From positions 310,001 through 374,000 of the forward strand of contig NZ_LIWB01000005.1 in the NCBI RefSeq assembly GCF_001905725.1: a DNA stretch of 64,000 nt, written 5' to 3'. Source of the DNA: Streptomyces sp. CB02400. Its GTDB lineage: Bacteria; Actinomycetota; Actinomycetes; Streptomycetales; Streptomycetaceae. Every line of letters starts with the position of its first letter. Position 1 is the stretch's first letter. This document shows positions 8,222-21,650 of this stretch, piece by piece. The notes below the pieces were generated by a model. That model was not told the DNA's origin and searched no databases. It saw only the letters and a list, made by a program, of their open reading frames with translations. Position numbers and translations under genes: made by a program.

Positions 8222-8758
8222 TCAGCCCTTGCTGATCTCGCCGATCACGACCGACTCGATCACGACGTCCTTCACCGGACGGTCGGTGCGCGGGTTGGTC
8301 TGCGCGGACGCGATGGCGTCGACGACCTTCTGGCTGGCGGCGTCGGCGACCTCGCCGAAGATGGTGTGCTTGCGGTTCAGCCAGGCCGTCGGGGCGACGG
8401 TGATGAAGAACTGCGAGCCGTTGGTGCCCGGGCCGGCGTTGGCCATCGCCAGCAGGTAGGGCTTGTCGAAGCGCAGGTCCGGGTGGAACTCGTCCTCGAA
8501 CTGGTAGCCGGGACCACCGGTGCCGTTGCCCAGCGGGTCTCCGCCCTGGATCATGAAGCCGCTGATCACCCGGTGGAAGACCGTACCGTCATAGAGCTTG
8601 TCCGTGGTCTTCGCACCGGTCTGCGGGTGAGTCCACTCCCGCTCGCCCTTGGCGAGCTCGACGAAGTTCTTGACCGTGATCGGCGCCTGGTTCGGGAAGA
8701 GCCGGACCTGGATGTCGCCGTGGTTGGTCTTCAGGGTGGCGTTGAGCTGCTCAGCCAC
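8222..8758 (-). CDS. ppiA: Cyclophilin-type peptidyl-prolyl cis-trans isomerase
   Basis: A 178-residue cytoplasmic cyclophilin. Signature elements run in order: HGDIQVRLFPNQAPITVKNF, FHRVISGFMIQGGDP (catalytic Arg), LLAMANAGPGTNGSQFFIT, and a Trp in APTAWLNRKHTIFGEV. It catalyses prolyl isomerisation in protein folding. There is no signal peptide. GTG at 8758 is preceded by GGAAGG; the frame extends upstream to 8977 but that part has no cyclophilin similarity. Confidence 0.93.
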   Translation of the reverse strand: MAEQLNATLKTNHGDIQVRLFPNQAPITVKNFVELAKGEREWTHPQTGAKTTDKLYDGTVFHRVISGFMIQGGDPLGNGTGGPGYQFEDEFHPDLRFDKPYLLAMANAGPGTNGSQFFITVAPTAWLNRKHTIFGEVADAASQKVVDAIASAQTNPRTDRPVKDVVIESVVIGEISKG

Positions 8759-9096
8759 GATGTGCCTTCCGTTGTCTTTCCGTGACTCCCTGATCCTCGC
8801 ACGGACGGGGCGCGCAGTCGCCCGGCGTCCGTACACAGGTGGGGAACCGGGCCGTTCCGCTTGCACGGAACCCGGTGAGTGGTCCCGCGCCGGGGGCACA
8901 TGGCGGCGATCCGTGGCATTGTCGACGACAAGCTCCCGTTGCCCGGATTCATCCTTTATCACAGTCGATATCACCATCGAACAAGTTCATCGGCACCCGG
9001 ATGCCCGTCCGCGCATGCCGCGCGGTGACCCGGCAGGCATGATCCGTAAAAGGGTGGAAAGTCGAAATACCGTACGCCACCGAGGAGGAGGAACCC
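8759..9096. other. Divergent intergenic region between ppiA and the DUF5324 gene
   Basis: This 338-nt stretch must hold the promoters of both divergent genes. It has a locally AT-richer block around 8949-8990. I see no RNA gene, no parS and no clear small ORF. Promoter elements could not be fixed by eye. Confidence 0.5.
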
Positions 9097-9801
9097 GTGA
9101 CCCGCATCGACAGCGTGCGCGCCGCGACCGGTTCGGCGAAGGACAGCGTGCTGCACGCCGCGGAAGTGGTGGCGCCCTACGCCGACACGGCCAAGGTCAG
9201 GGCCGCGCACTACGCGCAGGAGGCCCGCGTACGGCTCGCGCCCATGGTGACGCAGGCCGCAGGCCAGGCCCGCGTCCAGTACGGCGCCCATGTGCAGCCG
9301 TATCTGGAGCAGGCCCGGACGCATGTGCCGCCGAAGGTCGACCTGGCCGCTCACCAGGCCGCCGACCGCACCCGCAAGGTCGCCCGGCAGGCGGCGGACT
9401 ACTCCCGTCCGAGGATCGAGCAGGCGGTGGCCGCCGCCGGTCCCGTGACGGAAGAGGCCGCGGCCCGTGGCGCGGCAGCACTGGTCGCGCTGCGCGGCCA
9501 GGTTCCGGCGCGGCAGATCCAGAAGCTGGTCCGCAAGCAGCGGCGGCGGGCGAAGGCCGGCCGTGCCGCGAAGGTGGTCCTGCTCCTGGGCACCGTGGCG
9601 GGCGGCGCCTTCGCCGCCTGGAAGTGGTGGGACAAGCAGGCCAACCCGGACTGGCTGGTGGAGCCGCCGGCCGCGACGGATGTGTCGTCGGGGTCGGCCA
9701 AGCTGACGTCGGTGGACGGCAGCAGCGGGGCCACGCTCGACCCGGAGGTCGAGGCCAAGGAGGCCGAGGAGGAGGCCGCCCGGCGCGACGACCAGACCTG
9801 A
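9097..9801 (+). CDS. DUF5324 family protein
   Basis: A 234-residue Ala-rich protein. A long, probably helical region (about 1-150) is full of RVRLAP, ARTHVPP and ADRTRKVARQAADYS-type segments. One membrane segment (AAKVVLLLGTVAGGAFAAWKWW, about 165-186) follows, then an acidic tail. GTG at 9097 is preceded by a strong AGGAGGAA. The family is Streptomyces-restricted with no known function that I can state. The layout suggests a membrane-tethered coiled-coil protein. Confidence 0.8.
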   Translation: MTRIDSVRAATGSAKDSVLHAAEVVAPYADTAKVRAAHYAQEARVRLAPMVTQAAGQARVQYGAHVQPYLEQARTHVPPKVDLAAHQAADRTRKVARQAADYSRPRIEQAVAAAGPVTEEAAARGAAALVALRGQVPARQIQKLVRKQRRRAKAGRAAKVVLLLGTVAGGAFAAWKWWDKQANPDWLVEPPAATDVSSGSAKLTSVDGSSGATLDPEVEAKEAEEEAARRDDQT

Positions 9802-9818
9802 CGCGCGGCGGCGTCAAC

Positions 9819-9864
9819 GGCGCGGTGGGGCAGGAGACTTGGGTGTCTCCTGCCCCACCGCGCC
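9819..9864 (+). terminator. Terminator of the DUF5324 gene
   Basis: A perfect 20-bp inverted repeat (9819-9838 with 9845-9864) with a 6-nt loop, ending exactly where the next parS site begins. Confidence 0.88.
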
Positions 9865-9878
9865 GTTTCACGTGAAAC
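9865..9878. promoter_or_regulatory. parS: parS site 2
   Basis: Perfect GTTTCACGTGAAAC directly abutting the DUF5324 terminator. Confidence 0.95.
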
Positions 9879-9884
9879 AAGAAA

Positions 9885-9917
9885 CCCCTCCCACCGCGTT
9901 TCCGCAGGTGAGAGGGG
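9885..9917 (-). terminator. Terminator of tRNA-Ala
   Basis: On the minus strand CCCCTCTCACC pairs with GGTGGGAGGGG (one mismatch) and is followed by a T-rich TTTCTTG tract, 9 nt beyond the tRNA 3' end. Confidence 0.7.
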
Positions 9918-9925
9918 CCCGAATG

Positions 9926-9998
9926 TGGAGCCTAGGGGAGTCGAACCCCTGACATCTGCCATGCAAAGACAGCGCTCTACCAACTGAGCTAAGGCCCC
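9926..9998 (-). tRNA. alaT: tRNA-Ala (anticodon TGC)
   Basis: A 73-nt cloverleaf. Acceptor GGGGCCT pairs with AGGCTCC, the D arm is GCTCAGTTGG-type, the anticodon loop reads CTTTGCATG with TGC, and the T arm is CAGGGGTTCGACTCCCCT. CCA is not encoded. It lies downstream of gyrBA and tRNA-Ile on the same strand, as in other actinobacteria. Confidence 0.95.
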
Positions 9999-10129
9999 GG
10001 AGGAAAGCGTCCACCTGCGAGAACCGCATCCCGGTGGGCGCCTGGGACCAGAGTACCGGGTCCCCCCGGGGATTCCGCAAAAAGATTGGGGGTCCCCGTG
10101 ACCAACCACTCTCCGTAAGATGCTCGGAC

Positions 10130-10151
10130 GTGGTTCGCTACAGCGAACCAC
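10130..10151. promoter_or_regulatory. Perfect inverted repeat upstream of the HTH gene, candidate operator
   Basis: Arms GTGGTTCGCT and AGCGAACCAC separated by AC form a perfect 10-2-10 palindrome, 29 nt upstream of the HTH regulator start. Position and symmetry suggest autoregulation; this is inference. Confidence 0.6.
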
Positions 10152-10180
10152 GGTTCTTGGGGAAGCGATGGGGAGACGCA

Positions 10181-10729
10181 ATGGACGCCGCACAGCAGGA
10201 AGCCACCGCAAGAGCGCGGGAACTGCAGCGGAACTGGTACGGGGAGCCGCTGGGGGCGCTCTTCCGTAGGCTCATAGACGACCTGGGCCTCAACCAGGCT
10301 CGTCTCGCGGGGGTTCTGGGACTGTCCGCACCGATGCTGTCGCAGCTGATGAGCGGCCAGCGGGCGAAGATCGGGAATCCCGCCGTGGTGCAGCGGGTGC
10401 AGCTGCTGCAGGACCTGGCGGGGCAGGTAGCCGACGGCAGTGTGAGCGCGGCCGAGGCGACCGAGCGCATGGACGAGATCAAGAGGTCACAGGGGGGCTC
10501 GGTGCTCAGCAACACCACGCAGACGACCAGCAGTTCGGGGGCACCCACGGTCAAGCGGGTGGTCCGCGAGATCCAGTCCCTGCTGCGTTCGGTGGCCGCC
10601 GCCGGCGACATCATCGAGGCCGCCGACACCCTCGCCCCCACGCACCCCGAACTGGCAGAGTTCCTCCGGGTCTACGGCGCGGGCCGCACCTCCGACGCGG
10701 TCACGCACTACCAGTCCCACCAGAACTGA
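10181..10729 (+). CDS. Helix-turn-helix DNA-binding protein
   Basis: A 182-residue protein. Residues about 25-65 form an XRE/lambda-repressor type HTH (LFRRLIDDLGLNQARLAGVLGLSAPMLSQLMSGQR). The rest is helical with a Ser/Thr-rich linker (SNTTQTTSSSGAPT, near residue 110) and a C-terminal part of unknown fold. ATG at 10181 has GGGGAG at good spacing; the frame is open further up, but that part crosses the palindrome. It is followed 87 nt later by a Ser/Thr kinase gene, so the pair may be one regulatory unit. Confidence 0.85.
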   Translation: MDAAQQEATARARELQRNWYGEPLGALFRRLIDDLGLNQARLAGVLGLSAPMLSQLMSGQRAKIGNPAVVQRVQLLQDLAGQVADGSVSAAEATERMDEIKRSQGGSVLSNTTQTTSSSGAPTVKRVVREIQSLLRSVAAAGDIIEAADTLAPTHPELAEFLRVYGAGRTSDAVTHYQSHQN

Positions 10730-10816
10730 TTCCCCGCCCGGCGGCCGAAGGGGGGTCCGGCCGCCGGGACGCGCGGAAGACGGGGGGACACCGCAGGGGA
10801 AGGGCGACGCACAGCG

Positions 10817-12379
10817 ATGGGTGAGGTCTTCGCCGGCCGGTACGAACTGGTCGATCCGATCGGGCGCGGGGGTGTCGGTGCCGTCTGGCGTGCCTGGGAC
10901 CACCGCCGCCGCCGTTATGTGGCCGCCAAGGTCCTGCTGCAGAGCGACGCCCACTCCCTGCTCCGTTTCGTGCGCGAGCAGGCGCTGCGGATCGACCATC
11001 CCCATGTCCTGGCGCCCACGAGCTGGGCCGCCGACGACGACCAGGTCCTGTTCACCATGGACCTGGTCGCCGGCGGTTCGCTGGTCCACCTGGTCGGCGA
11101 CTACGGTCCGCTGCCGCCGGCCTTCGTCTGCACCCTGCTCGACCAGTTACTGTCGGGGCTCGCCGCGGTGCACGCGGAGGACGTCGTGCACCGTGACATC
11201 AAGCCCGCCAACGTGCTCCTGGAGGCCACCGGCACGGGCAGGCCGCGGCTGCGGCTGTCGGACTTCGGCATCGCGATGCGGCTGGGCGAGCCCCGGCTGA
11301 CCGAGACCAACCTGGTGGTGGGCACGCCGGGTTATCTCGCGCCGGAGCAGCTGATGGGCTCCGAGCCGGACTTCCCCGCCGACCTGTTCGCCGTGGGCCT
11401 GGTGGCGCTGTATCTGCTGGAGGGCGCCAAGCCGGACGCCAAGGCCCTCATCCAGTACTTCGCCGACCACGGGACGCCCGGCACGCCCCAGGGCATCCCC
11501 GAGCCGCTGTGGCAGGTCGTGGCCTCACTGCTCCAGCCGGATCCGCAGGCGCGGTTCCGTACGGCCACGGGGGCGCGGAAGGCGCTCTCGGCCGCCGCGG
11601 AGCTCCTTCCGGAGCCCGGCCCCGACGACGAACTGATCGAGATCTTCGACCAACTGGGACCCCTGCCCCCGGGGTTCGCCGCGGACGGTCCGCTGAAGCG
11701 GGCTTCGGGCGTGGTGCGTACGGCCCCGGAGGAGGAGCGGGGCTCCTCGCCCGGCTCCGGATCCGGCCGGGACACGGACGGTGCGGACGCCTCCGGCGGC
11801 ACGACCGGCCCAGGGTCCGTCCGGCCGGCCACGGCGGCGGGCGCCGGCACAAACGCCGGAACCGGCTCGGGGGAGCTCGGGGCGGGCCCGGACGGGTCAG
11901 GGGCGCTCGGTGTGGGCCCGGACAGGGGCGTCGTACCCGCCGATCCACGTCTGGGCGCCGCGTCCGGCGCCTTCCCGCAGCCGCCCGGCATGTCGGACAC
12001 CGGGAGCTTCCCCCTGCCGCCGCCCCGGGCCACGATCACCTCCTCCCCCGCGCCCGCTCCGCCGCCCCCCGAACGGGCCCCCCAGTGGCCGGTACAGCAC
12101 CAGTCGGCCGCCGTGTCCCCCCACGACCCCACCCATCAGCTCCGCTCCCCCCTGCCACGGCCGGCCGCGCGTCCCGACGCCTCCACCGCGGAGTACACCG
12201 CCCAGGCCTCGCAGGCTCCGCCTCTGGGCGAGGCACTGTCACAGCGTGGGTCCACCGCCCCTCGGACCCATCGCCGGCGCAGCCGCCGCCCCGGTCCTCC
12301 GGCACAGGTGGTCGTTCCCCTGCTGCTGCTGGCCCTGGCCTGCTACGCCGTGGGGTTCTGGGCCCTCACGCGCGTCTGA
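10817..12379 (+). CDS. Ser/Thr protein kinase with C-terminal membrane anchor; contains a TTA codon
   Basis: A 520-residue protein. The kinase domain (about 8-265) has all key motifs: GRGGVG loop (16-21), VAAK with Lys38, HRDIKPAN with Asp127, DFG with Asp149, and GTPGYLAPEQ. Residues about 290-490 are low-complexity Gly/Pro/Ser-rich. A single membrane segment (VVVPLLLLALACYAVGFWAL) ends the protein, so there is no extracellular sensor. Leu111 is encoded by TTA (11147-11149), the rare codon read by the bldA tRNA, which would tie translation to development. It is convergent with the next gene. The substrate is unknown. Confidence 0.9.
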   Translation: MGEVFAGRYELVDPIGRGGVGAVWRAWDHRRRRYVAAKVLLQSDAHSLLRFVREQALRIDHPHVLAPTSWAADDDQVLFTMDLVAGGSLVHLVGDYGPLPPAFVCTLLDQLLSGLAAVHAEDVVHRDIKPANVLLEATGTGRPRLRLSDFGIAMRLGEPRLTETNLVVGTPGYLAPEQLMGSEPDFPADLFAVGLVALYLLEGAKPDAKALIQYFADHGTPGTPQGIPEPLWQVVASLLQPDPQARFRTATGARKALSAAAELLPEPGPDDELIEIFDQLGPLPPGFAADGPLKRASGVVRTAPEEERGSSPGSGSGRDTDGADASGGTTGPGSVRPATAAGAGTNAGTGSGELGAGPDGSGALGVGPDRGVVPADPRLGAASGAFPQPPGMSDTGSFPLPPPRATITSSPAPAPPPPERAPQWPVQHQSAAVSPHDPTHQLRSPLPRPAARPDASTAEYTAQASQAPPLGEALSQRGSTAPRTHRRRSRRPGPPAQVVVPLLLLALACYAVGFWALTRV

Positions 12380-12405
12380 CCGCCGCTGTCCGAGCCGTCC
12401 ACGGC

Positions 12406-13749
12406 CTACGGCACGGCCCGCCGCCGGGCCGCCAGCGTCCACACACCGAGCCCCGCCAGCAGCGCGGTACCCGTACCGATGCCGCCCACCGCGAGCGCCC
12501 GGAAGGCGGCGTCGTCGCCCGCGTCCTCGCCCTCGGCCGCCGTCTCCCGGTCCTCCTCCGTGACCGTGAAGGCGTCCGGCGGCACGGGCTCCCCCGCGTA
12601 TCCGGGCCCGTCCTGTGCCGCACCGCTCAGCCGCACCCGCAGCGTCAGCGGGACGGGCCCGTCGCCGAAGTCGTCCGCCACCGCGGCCGAGAGGTGCGCG
12701 ACGAGGTAGTAGGAGCCGGCGAACCGCATCGCCCCGACCTGGCGGCCGGCGGCGTGCCGGTTGACGTACGCGACCGGCGGGAGGGGCGCGAGGCTCTCCG
12801 CCTTCTGGCCGCCGTCGTAGCCGACGCCCACGTCCACGACGTGACCGCGTACGGGGTTGTAGAGGTCCAGGTCCAGCGCGGCGGCGGTGTAGCCTCTGAC
12901 GCCCTTGCTCGAACCGCCCAGTTCGGCGGTGGCGTAGAGCTGCCGTCCCCAGTCGACGGGGACCTTGTAGAAGAGTGTCTGACCGGGGCGGATGTCGTCC
13001 CGCCAGACTCCCTGGCCGACGGGGGTGGCCCGGGAGAAGCCCGCGCCTCCGGAGCGCCGTTCGGGCTTCCCGGTGAGGGGCTGGGGCGGGGCGGAGTTCC
13101 ACTCCTTCGGCGCACTCGTCGCACCGGCCTGCTCCAGAGGGGGCTCCGCCACCGCGGTGAGCTCCGTCTCCCAGGGGCCGGGGGAGGAGCCCTCCCCGTC
13201 CGGGTCGACGCGTTCGACGCTCAGGTAGTACGTACCGGCCTCCTGGCAGAGCGATCTCCTGGGGGAGATCTCCCGCATGGCCCACGCGGCGACCGGATGC
13301 CGGCTGCCGGCGGTGCCGAAGCTCGCCGTGTCCACGTCGCAGGAGCGGCCCTCGCCGTCCTGCACGGACACCTTGACCCCGTCGATGACGGAGGCGGTGC
13401 GGCCGGCCGGGGGTACGGCGGTGGCGGAGACGTAGGTGCTCGTGGTGGCGTCGAGTTCGAGGCGGTAGTAGACCGCGCCGCTCGCCGGGAGGGTGCTCCG
13501 GTAGGTACGGCCGGGCTCCAGTCGTTCCACGGCGTCCGCGGTGCTCACGGAGCCGTCGATCCTCCGCGCGTCCTCGGCGAAGGCGTAGGCCCCGATGCCT
13601 TCGGCGGCCTCGTCCGCGACGGCCACCCGCCCCGGCGGCACACCGGCCAGTCCCAGCACCGTCACGGACACGAGCGTCACCACGCCCGCACGTCCGCCGG
13701 CCGAGGGCCCGCCGTGCCCGGACCGGGCCCTGCCCCGCCGTCCCCTCAC
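12406..13749 (-). CDS. Secreted, membrane-anchored hypothetical protein
   Basis: A 447-residue protein. An Arg-rich signal peptide (RGRRGRARS then AGVVTLVSVTVLGLAGV) ends near AVADEA. A large extracellular part contains two similar beta-rich halves built around RTYRSTLPASGAVYYRLEL and RPGQTLFYKVPV, recalling bacterial pre-peptidase or carbohydrate-binding sandwiches. A C-terminal membrane segment (ALAVGGIGTGTALLAGLGVWTL) and an Arg tail follow. GTG at 13749 has GAGGGG upstream. I do not recognise a named family. Its stop is 26 nt from the convergent kinase stop. Confidence 0.78.
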   Translation of the reverse strand: MRGRRGRARSGHGGPSAGGRAGVVTLVSVTVLGLAGVPPGRVAVADEAAEGIGAYAFAEDARRIDGSVSTADAVERLEPGRTYRSTLPASGAVYYRLELDATTSTYVSATAVPPAGRTASVIDGVKVSVQDGEGRSCDVDTASFGTAGSRHPVAAWAMREISPRRSLCQEAGTYYLSVERVDPDGEGSSPGPWETELTAVAEPPLEQAGATSAPKEWNSAPPQPLTGKPERRSGGAGFSRATPVGQGVWRDDIRPGQTLFYKVPVDWGRQLYATAELGGSSKGVRGYTAAALDLDLYNPVRGHVVDVGVGYDGGQKAESLAPLPPVAYVNRHAAGRQVGAMRFAGSYYLVAHLSAAVADDFGDGPVPLTLRVRLSGAAQDGPGYAGEPVPPDAFTVTEEDRETAAEGEDAGDDAAFRALAVGGIGTGTALLAGLGVWTLAARRRAVP

Positions 13750-13839
13750 GCGCCCACCCCTCGTCGTCGCCCGGACGTCGCACCGCGCCCATCCTGCCCC
13801 GCGGACGAGGTCCTCCGACAAGTCCCCGGCACACACAAA

Positions 13840-13865
13840 ACCCCGACCGCGCGGGCGGCCGGGGT
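13840..13865 (-). terminator. Terminator downstream of the DLW-39 gene
   Basis: ACCCCGACCGC pairs with GCGGCCGGGGT (one mismatch) around a 4-nt loop. On the minus strand it is followed by TTTTGTG. Confidence 0.65.
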
Positions 13866-13889
13866 CTGTTCAGCGTCGGATATCGGTAC

Positions 13890-14018
13890 TCACGAACCCG
13901 TGGGCACGGAGTCAGTCGCCTCCGTCCACAGATCCTGCTCGGCGCGATCCGCCTGGATCTGGCGGTACACGAGGAGCCCGCCGATGGCGGCCAGTGCGAC
14001 CAGGAGAAGCTTCTTCAC
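13890..14018 (-). CDS. DLW-39 family small membrane protein
   Basis: A 42-residue protein: VKKLLLVALAAIGGLLVYRQ is a membrane helix, then a soluble tail containing the DLW motif that names the family (QIQADRAEQDLW). GTG at 14018 with GAGG upstream. It is conserved among actinobacteria near the oriC-proximal tRNAs; function unknown. A frame extending to 14276 exists, but only this part looks real. Confidence 0.85.
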   Translation of the reverse strand: MKKLLLVALAAIGGLLVYRQIQADRAEQDLWTEATDSVPTGS

Positions 14019-14357
14019 CGCGCGACCTCGTCTTTCCTTGACGTAGGGGACCTCTGGCGCCCGACTATACACACCGGTCGATACCGATCGGTGACCTGCG
14101 TCGACCCCTCCAACTGCCCTCCGGCACGGCGCAGTAGAAGCGGAGTACGGCGATCCGGCCGGAGGGTGATCACATCCGCACGGACGGTCACTTTGGCGGC
14201 TTCTCCGCCACCTCCGCATCTTTTCTCCGCTTATGCACCCATCCGTGTGGTGTTCATCTGAACATCCACGCGCCACGGGCGTCGGTCCACCACTTCGCGG
14301 TCCCCATACACATCATGAGGGAAGTACGCAAATCGCCCAACCCGAAAGTGAGGGGCC
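14019..14357. other. Divergent intergenic region between DLW-39 and the secreted small protein
   Basis: This 339-nt region carries the divergent promoters. A TATAGT hexamer on the minus strand (14064-14069) is a plausible -10 for DLW-39, without a good -35. No RNA gene or parS was seen. Confidence 0.4.
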
Positions 14358-14726
14358 ATGGCCCGGAACAAGGTCATGAAGCTGTGGAACGCCATCGTCA
14401 CCGCCTTCCTCGCGCTGTGCACGGCGCTCGGACTCATCACCACGACCGCTTCCGCGGCCGTACCGCAGACCGACAAGACGCGCAACAGCGACAGCACCCC
14501 GAACGTGTCGGCGACGACGACGCCCCCGCGGTCCTGGCCACTGTCCAGGGCCCTGCCCCCCACGATGAAACAGCGCATCCACGCCGAGGCCCACGGCAAG
14601 TCTCCCAGTTGCCGGCACCGTCCGTCCTCGGACACGACGGCGGAGTCCGACTCCGCGGACTGCTCCGACGGCACGGTGTTCACCCGCACGGAACCCGCCA
14701 CCGGCCGCATCCCCCTCCAGCGCTGA
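14358..14726 (+). CDS. Small secreted protein, DUF6344-like
   Basis: A 122-residue protein with a clear signal peptide: basic MARNKVMK, hydrophobic core IVTAFLALCTALGLITTT, cleavage after ASA. The mature part is short, Thr/Ser-rich and has two Cys (CRH and CSD) that could form a disulfide. ATG at 14358 has GAGGGG upstream. I believe it belongs to the Streptomyces family DUF6344, from memory of its N-terminus. Function unknown. Confidence 0.7.
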   Translation: MARNKVMKLWNAIVTAFLALCTALGLITTTASAAVPQTDKTRNSDSTPNVSATTTPPRSWPLSRALPPTMKQRIHAEAHGKSPSCRHRPSSDTTAESDSADCSDGTVFTRTEPATGRIPLQR

Positions 14727-14820
14727 TCACGGAGCCTCCACCACCCTCTCCTCGCGCCGTCGCCGCTTCCCCGAGTCCTGGCGAACTCGCGTACAGCACC
14801 ACGGCCCGAGCCGACACCAG

Positions 14821-14851
14821 AAGACCCCGGTCGACATCCGACCGGGGTCTT
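14821..14851 (+). terminator. Terminator downstream of the small secreted protein
   Basis: Perfect 13-bp stem (AAGACCCCGGTCG) with 5-nt loop, followed by CTTC. It lies 95 nt after the stop codon. Confidence 0.75.
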
Positions 14852-14977
14852 CTTCGCCGTCCACGGCAGGGGACGGATGTCAGCCACTGCGATCGCTTCA
14901 AGGTCATCACCTGGGGCTCGTCCCTCTGGGCAAGACCCTGGGGTGCCGTTCACCGGCTGATGTGCCCCGTGAATGAC

Positions 14978-15009
14978 AAGACCCCCAACCGTGATCGGTC
15001 GGGGGTCTT
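14978..15009 (-). terminator. Terminator of tRNA-Ile
   Basis: AAGACCCCCAACCG pairs with CGGTCGGGGGTCTT (one mismatch), loop TGAT, starting 6 nt past the CCA end of tRNA-Ile on the minus strand. Confidence 0.75.
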
Positions 15010-15017
15010 CTCGCTGG

Positions 15018-15091
15018 TGGGGCTAACAGGATTTGAACCTGTGGCCTCATCCTTATCAGGGATGCGCTCTAACCAACTGAGCTATAGCCCC
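15018..15091 (-). tRNA. ileT: tRNA-Ile (anticodon GAT)
   Basis: A 74-nt cloverleaf. Acceptor GGGGCTA pairs with TAGCCCC, the D arm is GCTCAGTTGGTTAGAGC, the anticodon loop CTGATAA contains GAT, and the T arm is CAGGTTCAAATCCTG. CCA is encoded (to 15015). It lies downstream of gyrB-gyrA-DUF3566, the conserved actinobacterial order. Confidence 0.96.
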
Positions 15092-15212
15092 GCCGCGCTC
15101 TGCGGTGTGTGTTCCGCGCGCTGACTCCTGAAGATTAGCGCACGACCGGGGCAGTCCCAAAATCGGTTGTCGCGGGACCCTCAAAACGGGCGGGGAGACC
15201 GCTGTGAGCAGC

Positions 15213-15959
15213 TCACTCGTCCTCGGCCAGCGTCAGCTCGACACCGCCCACGAAACCCGCGGAGAGGTTGTAGATGAACGCGCCGAGCGTCGCCAGCGCC
15301 GTCGCCAGGACGACGTCGATGACCGCGATGATCGTCGTGAACATCAGGACGTTGGGCAGCGACAGGAACGACTGGAGGTCGAAACCGTTCGACTCGTTGG
15401 AGCCGGTCGCCTCGGAGATCGTGCTGCCGACCGTCGAGAACACGCCCATGGCGTCCATGACCATCCACAGCACCGCGGACGCGACGATCGTGCAGATGCC
15501 GAGCGCGATGGAGAGCAGGAAGCTGACCTTCATCACCGACCACGGGTCGGCCTTCGACACCCGCAGACGTGCCTTGCGCACGCGCGGGGTGGTGCGCGCC
15601 CCCGTGCGGGGACGTCGTACCGCGCCGGTCTGGCCGGCCGCCGTACCGGTCTGCGCCGGGTAGGCCTGCGGCGGGTGGTACGGGCCCGCCTGCTGCTGCG
15701 AGTGCCGTTCCCCCGGCAGTGGTGAGGCCGTCTGAGCGGCGGCGCCCTGGCCGGGCGCGGCCTGCTGCGGGCCTCGGGTGTCCGTCACGGTTCCCCCCTG
15801 GGATCCCTGCCTGTCGGACGAGGAGGCGTCCTTGGCGGGCGGCTTGATCGCTTTGAGATTGGTCGTGTGCGGATCCGCCGCCCGCGCGGCGGAGCCACGG
15901 CCGCCGCCGTCCGTTCCCCTGCTGGTACCGGCCGGTCCGGCGCCCGTGGCTCCACTCAC
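15213..15959 (-). CDS. DUF3566 membrane protein downstream of gyrA
   Basis: A 248-residue protein. The first about 130 residues are Gly/Pro/Gln-rich and disordered. The DUF3566 domain follows with RLRVSKADPWSVMKVSFLL, a first membrane helix (SIALGICTIVASAVLWMVM) and a second (VLMFTTIIAVIDVVLATALATLGAFIY), ending with an acidic ELTLAEDE tail. It corresponds positionally to mycobacterial Rv0007 beside gyrA. Function unknown; an envelope role is inferred. GTG at 15959 starts 18 nt after the gyrA stop. Confidence 0.88.
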   Translation of the reverse strand: MSGATGAGPAGTSRGTDGGGRGSAARAADPHTTNLKAIKPPAKDASSSDRQGSQGGTVTDTRGPQQAAPGQGAAAQTASPLPGERHSQQQAGPYHPPQAYPAQTGTAAGQTGAVRRPRTGARTTPRVRKARLRVSKADPWSVMKVSFLLSIALGICTIVASAVLWMVMDAMGVFSTVGSTISEATGSNESNGFDLQSFLSLPNVLMFTTIIAVIDVVLATALATLGAFIYNLSAGFVGGVELTLAEDE

Positions 15960-15977
15960 GCTGACTCACTCCTCGTG

Positions 15978-18572
<2,595 letters not shown>

Positions 18573-18614
18573 TGCTGGTGAAGGTCCTTCCTGGTGCGGT
18601 CAGCTGAGACCGAC

Positions 18615-21107
<2,493 letters not shown>

Positions 21108-21650
21108 TCACCCGTACGTGTCCCCGGGACCCGTGCTTCCGGGAGCGCGCAGGGGCCCGAAGCGACGGACGGGACCGCCGGGGCCGACGACCTTGATCAG
21201 CCGCACGGTGCCGTGCCCGAGATCCTCGTTCAGACGCGCGACCAGAGTCGGCGCGAGCAGCCGCAGATTCGTCGCCCACGCCGTGGAGTCGCAGCGCACG
21301 ACCAGCACCCGCTCGTCCTCGTCGTACCGCTCCGGCTCGCAGTGCTTGGCCACGTCCTCGCCGACGATCTCGGGCCAGCGCCCCATCACCCCGCCCACCG
21401 CGGCCGGGGCCTCCCAGCCGCGCTCGCTGAGCAGCCGGTTGATCGCCGGGCCGAGCGCCATCGGATCACGCCGGTCGGCGCGCGCGCCGGAACGCAGGCC
21501 ACCGCGCCGCGCCTGCTTCTTCTGCTGCACCGCGTCCCCACGCGCGCGTGCCGCCTCCTTGGCCGCGCGCAACGCCACGCGCGCGAGGTCGACACCGGAC
21601 GGCTCGGGGGCCTTCCCGGCACCGCTTTTGGGCGTGCCCTGGTCGCTCAT
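21108..21650 (-). CDS. dciA: DciA-type replicative helicase loader (DUF721)
   Basis: A 180-residue protein. The DUF721 core is in the second half ([46 protein letters not shown]), preceded by a basic disordered N-terminus. DciA proteins load the DnaB helicase in bacteria lacking DnaC or DnaI. The ATG overlaps the recF stop (ATGA), so the order is recF-dciA, as in mycobacteria (Rv0004). The DnaB partner is encoded at 62.1 kb. Confidence 0.9.
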   Translation of the reverse strand: MSDQGTPKSGAGKAPEPSGVDLARVALRAAKEAARARGDAVQQKKQARRGGLRSGARADRRDPMALGPAINRLLSERGWEAPAAVGGVMGRWPEIVGEDVAKHCEPERYDEDERVLVVRCDSTAWATNLRLLAPTLVARLNEDLGHGTVRLIKVVGPGGPVRRFGPLRAPGSTGPGDTYG

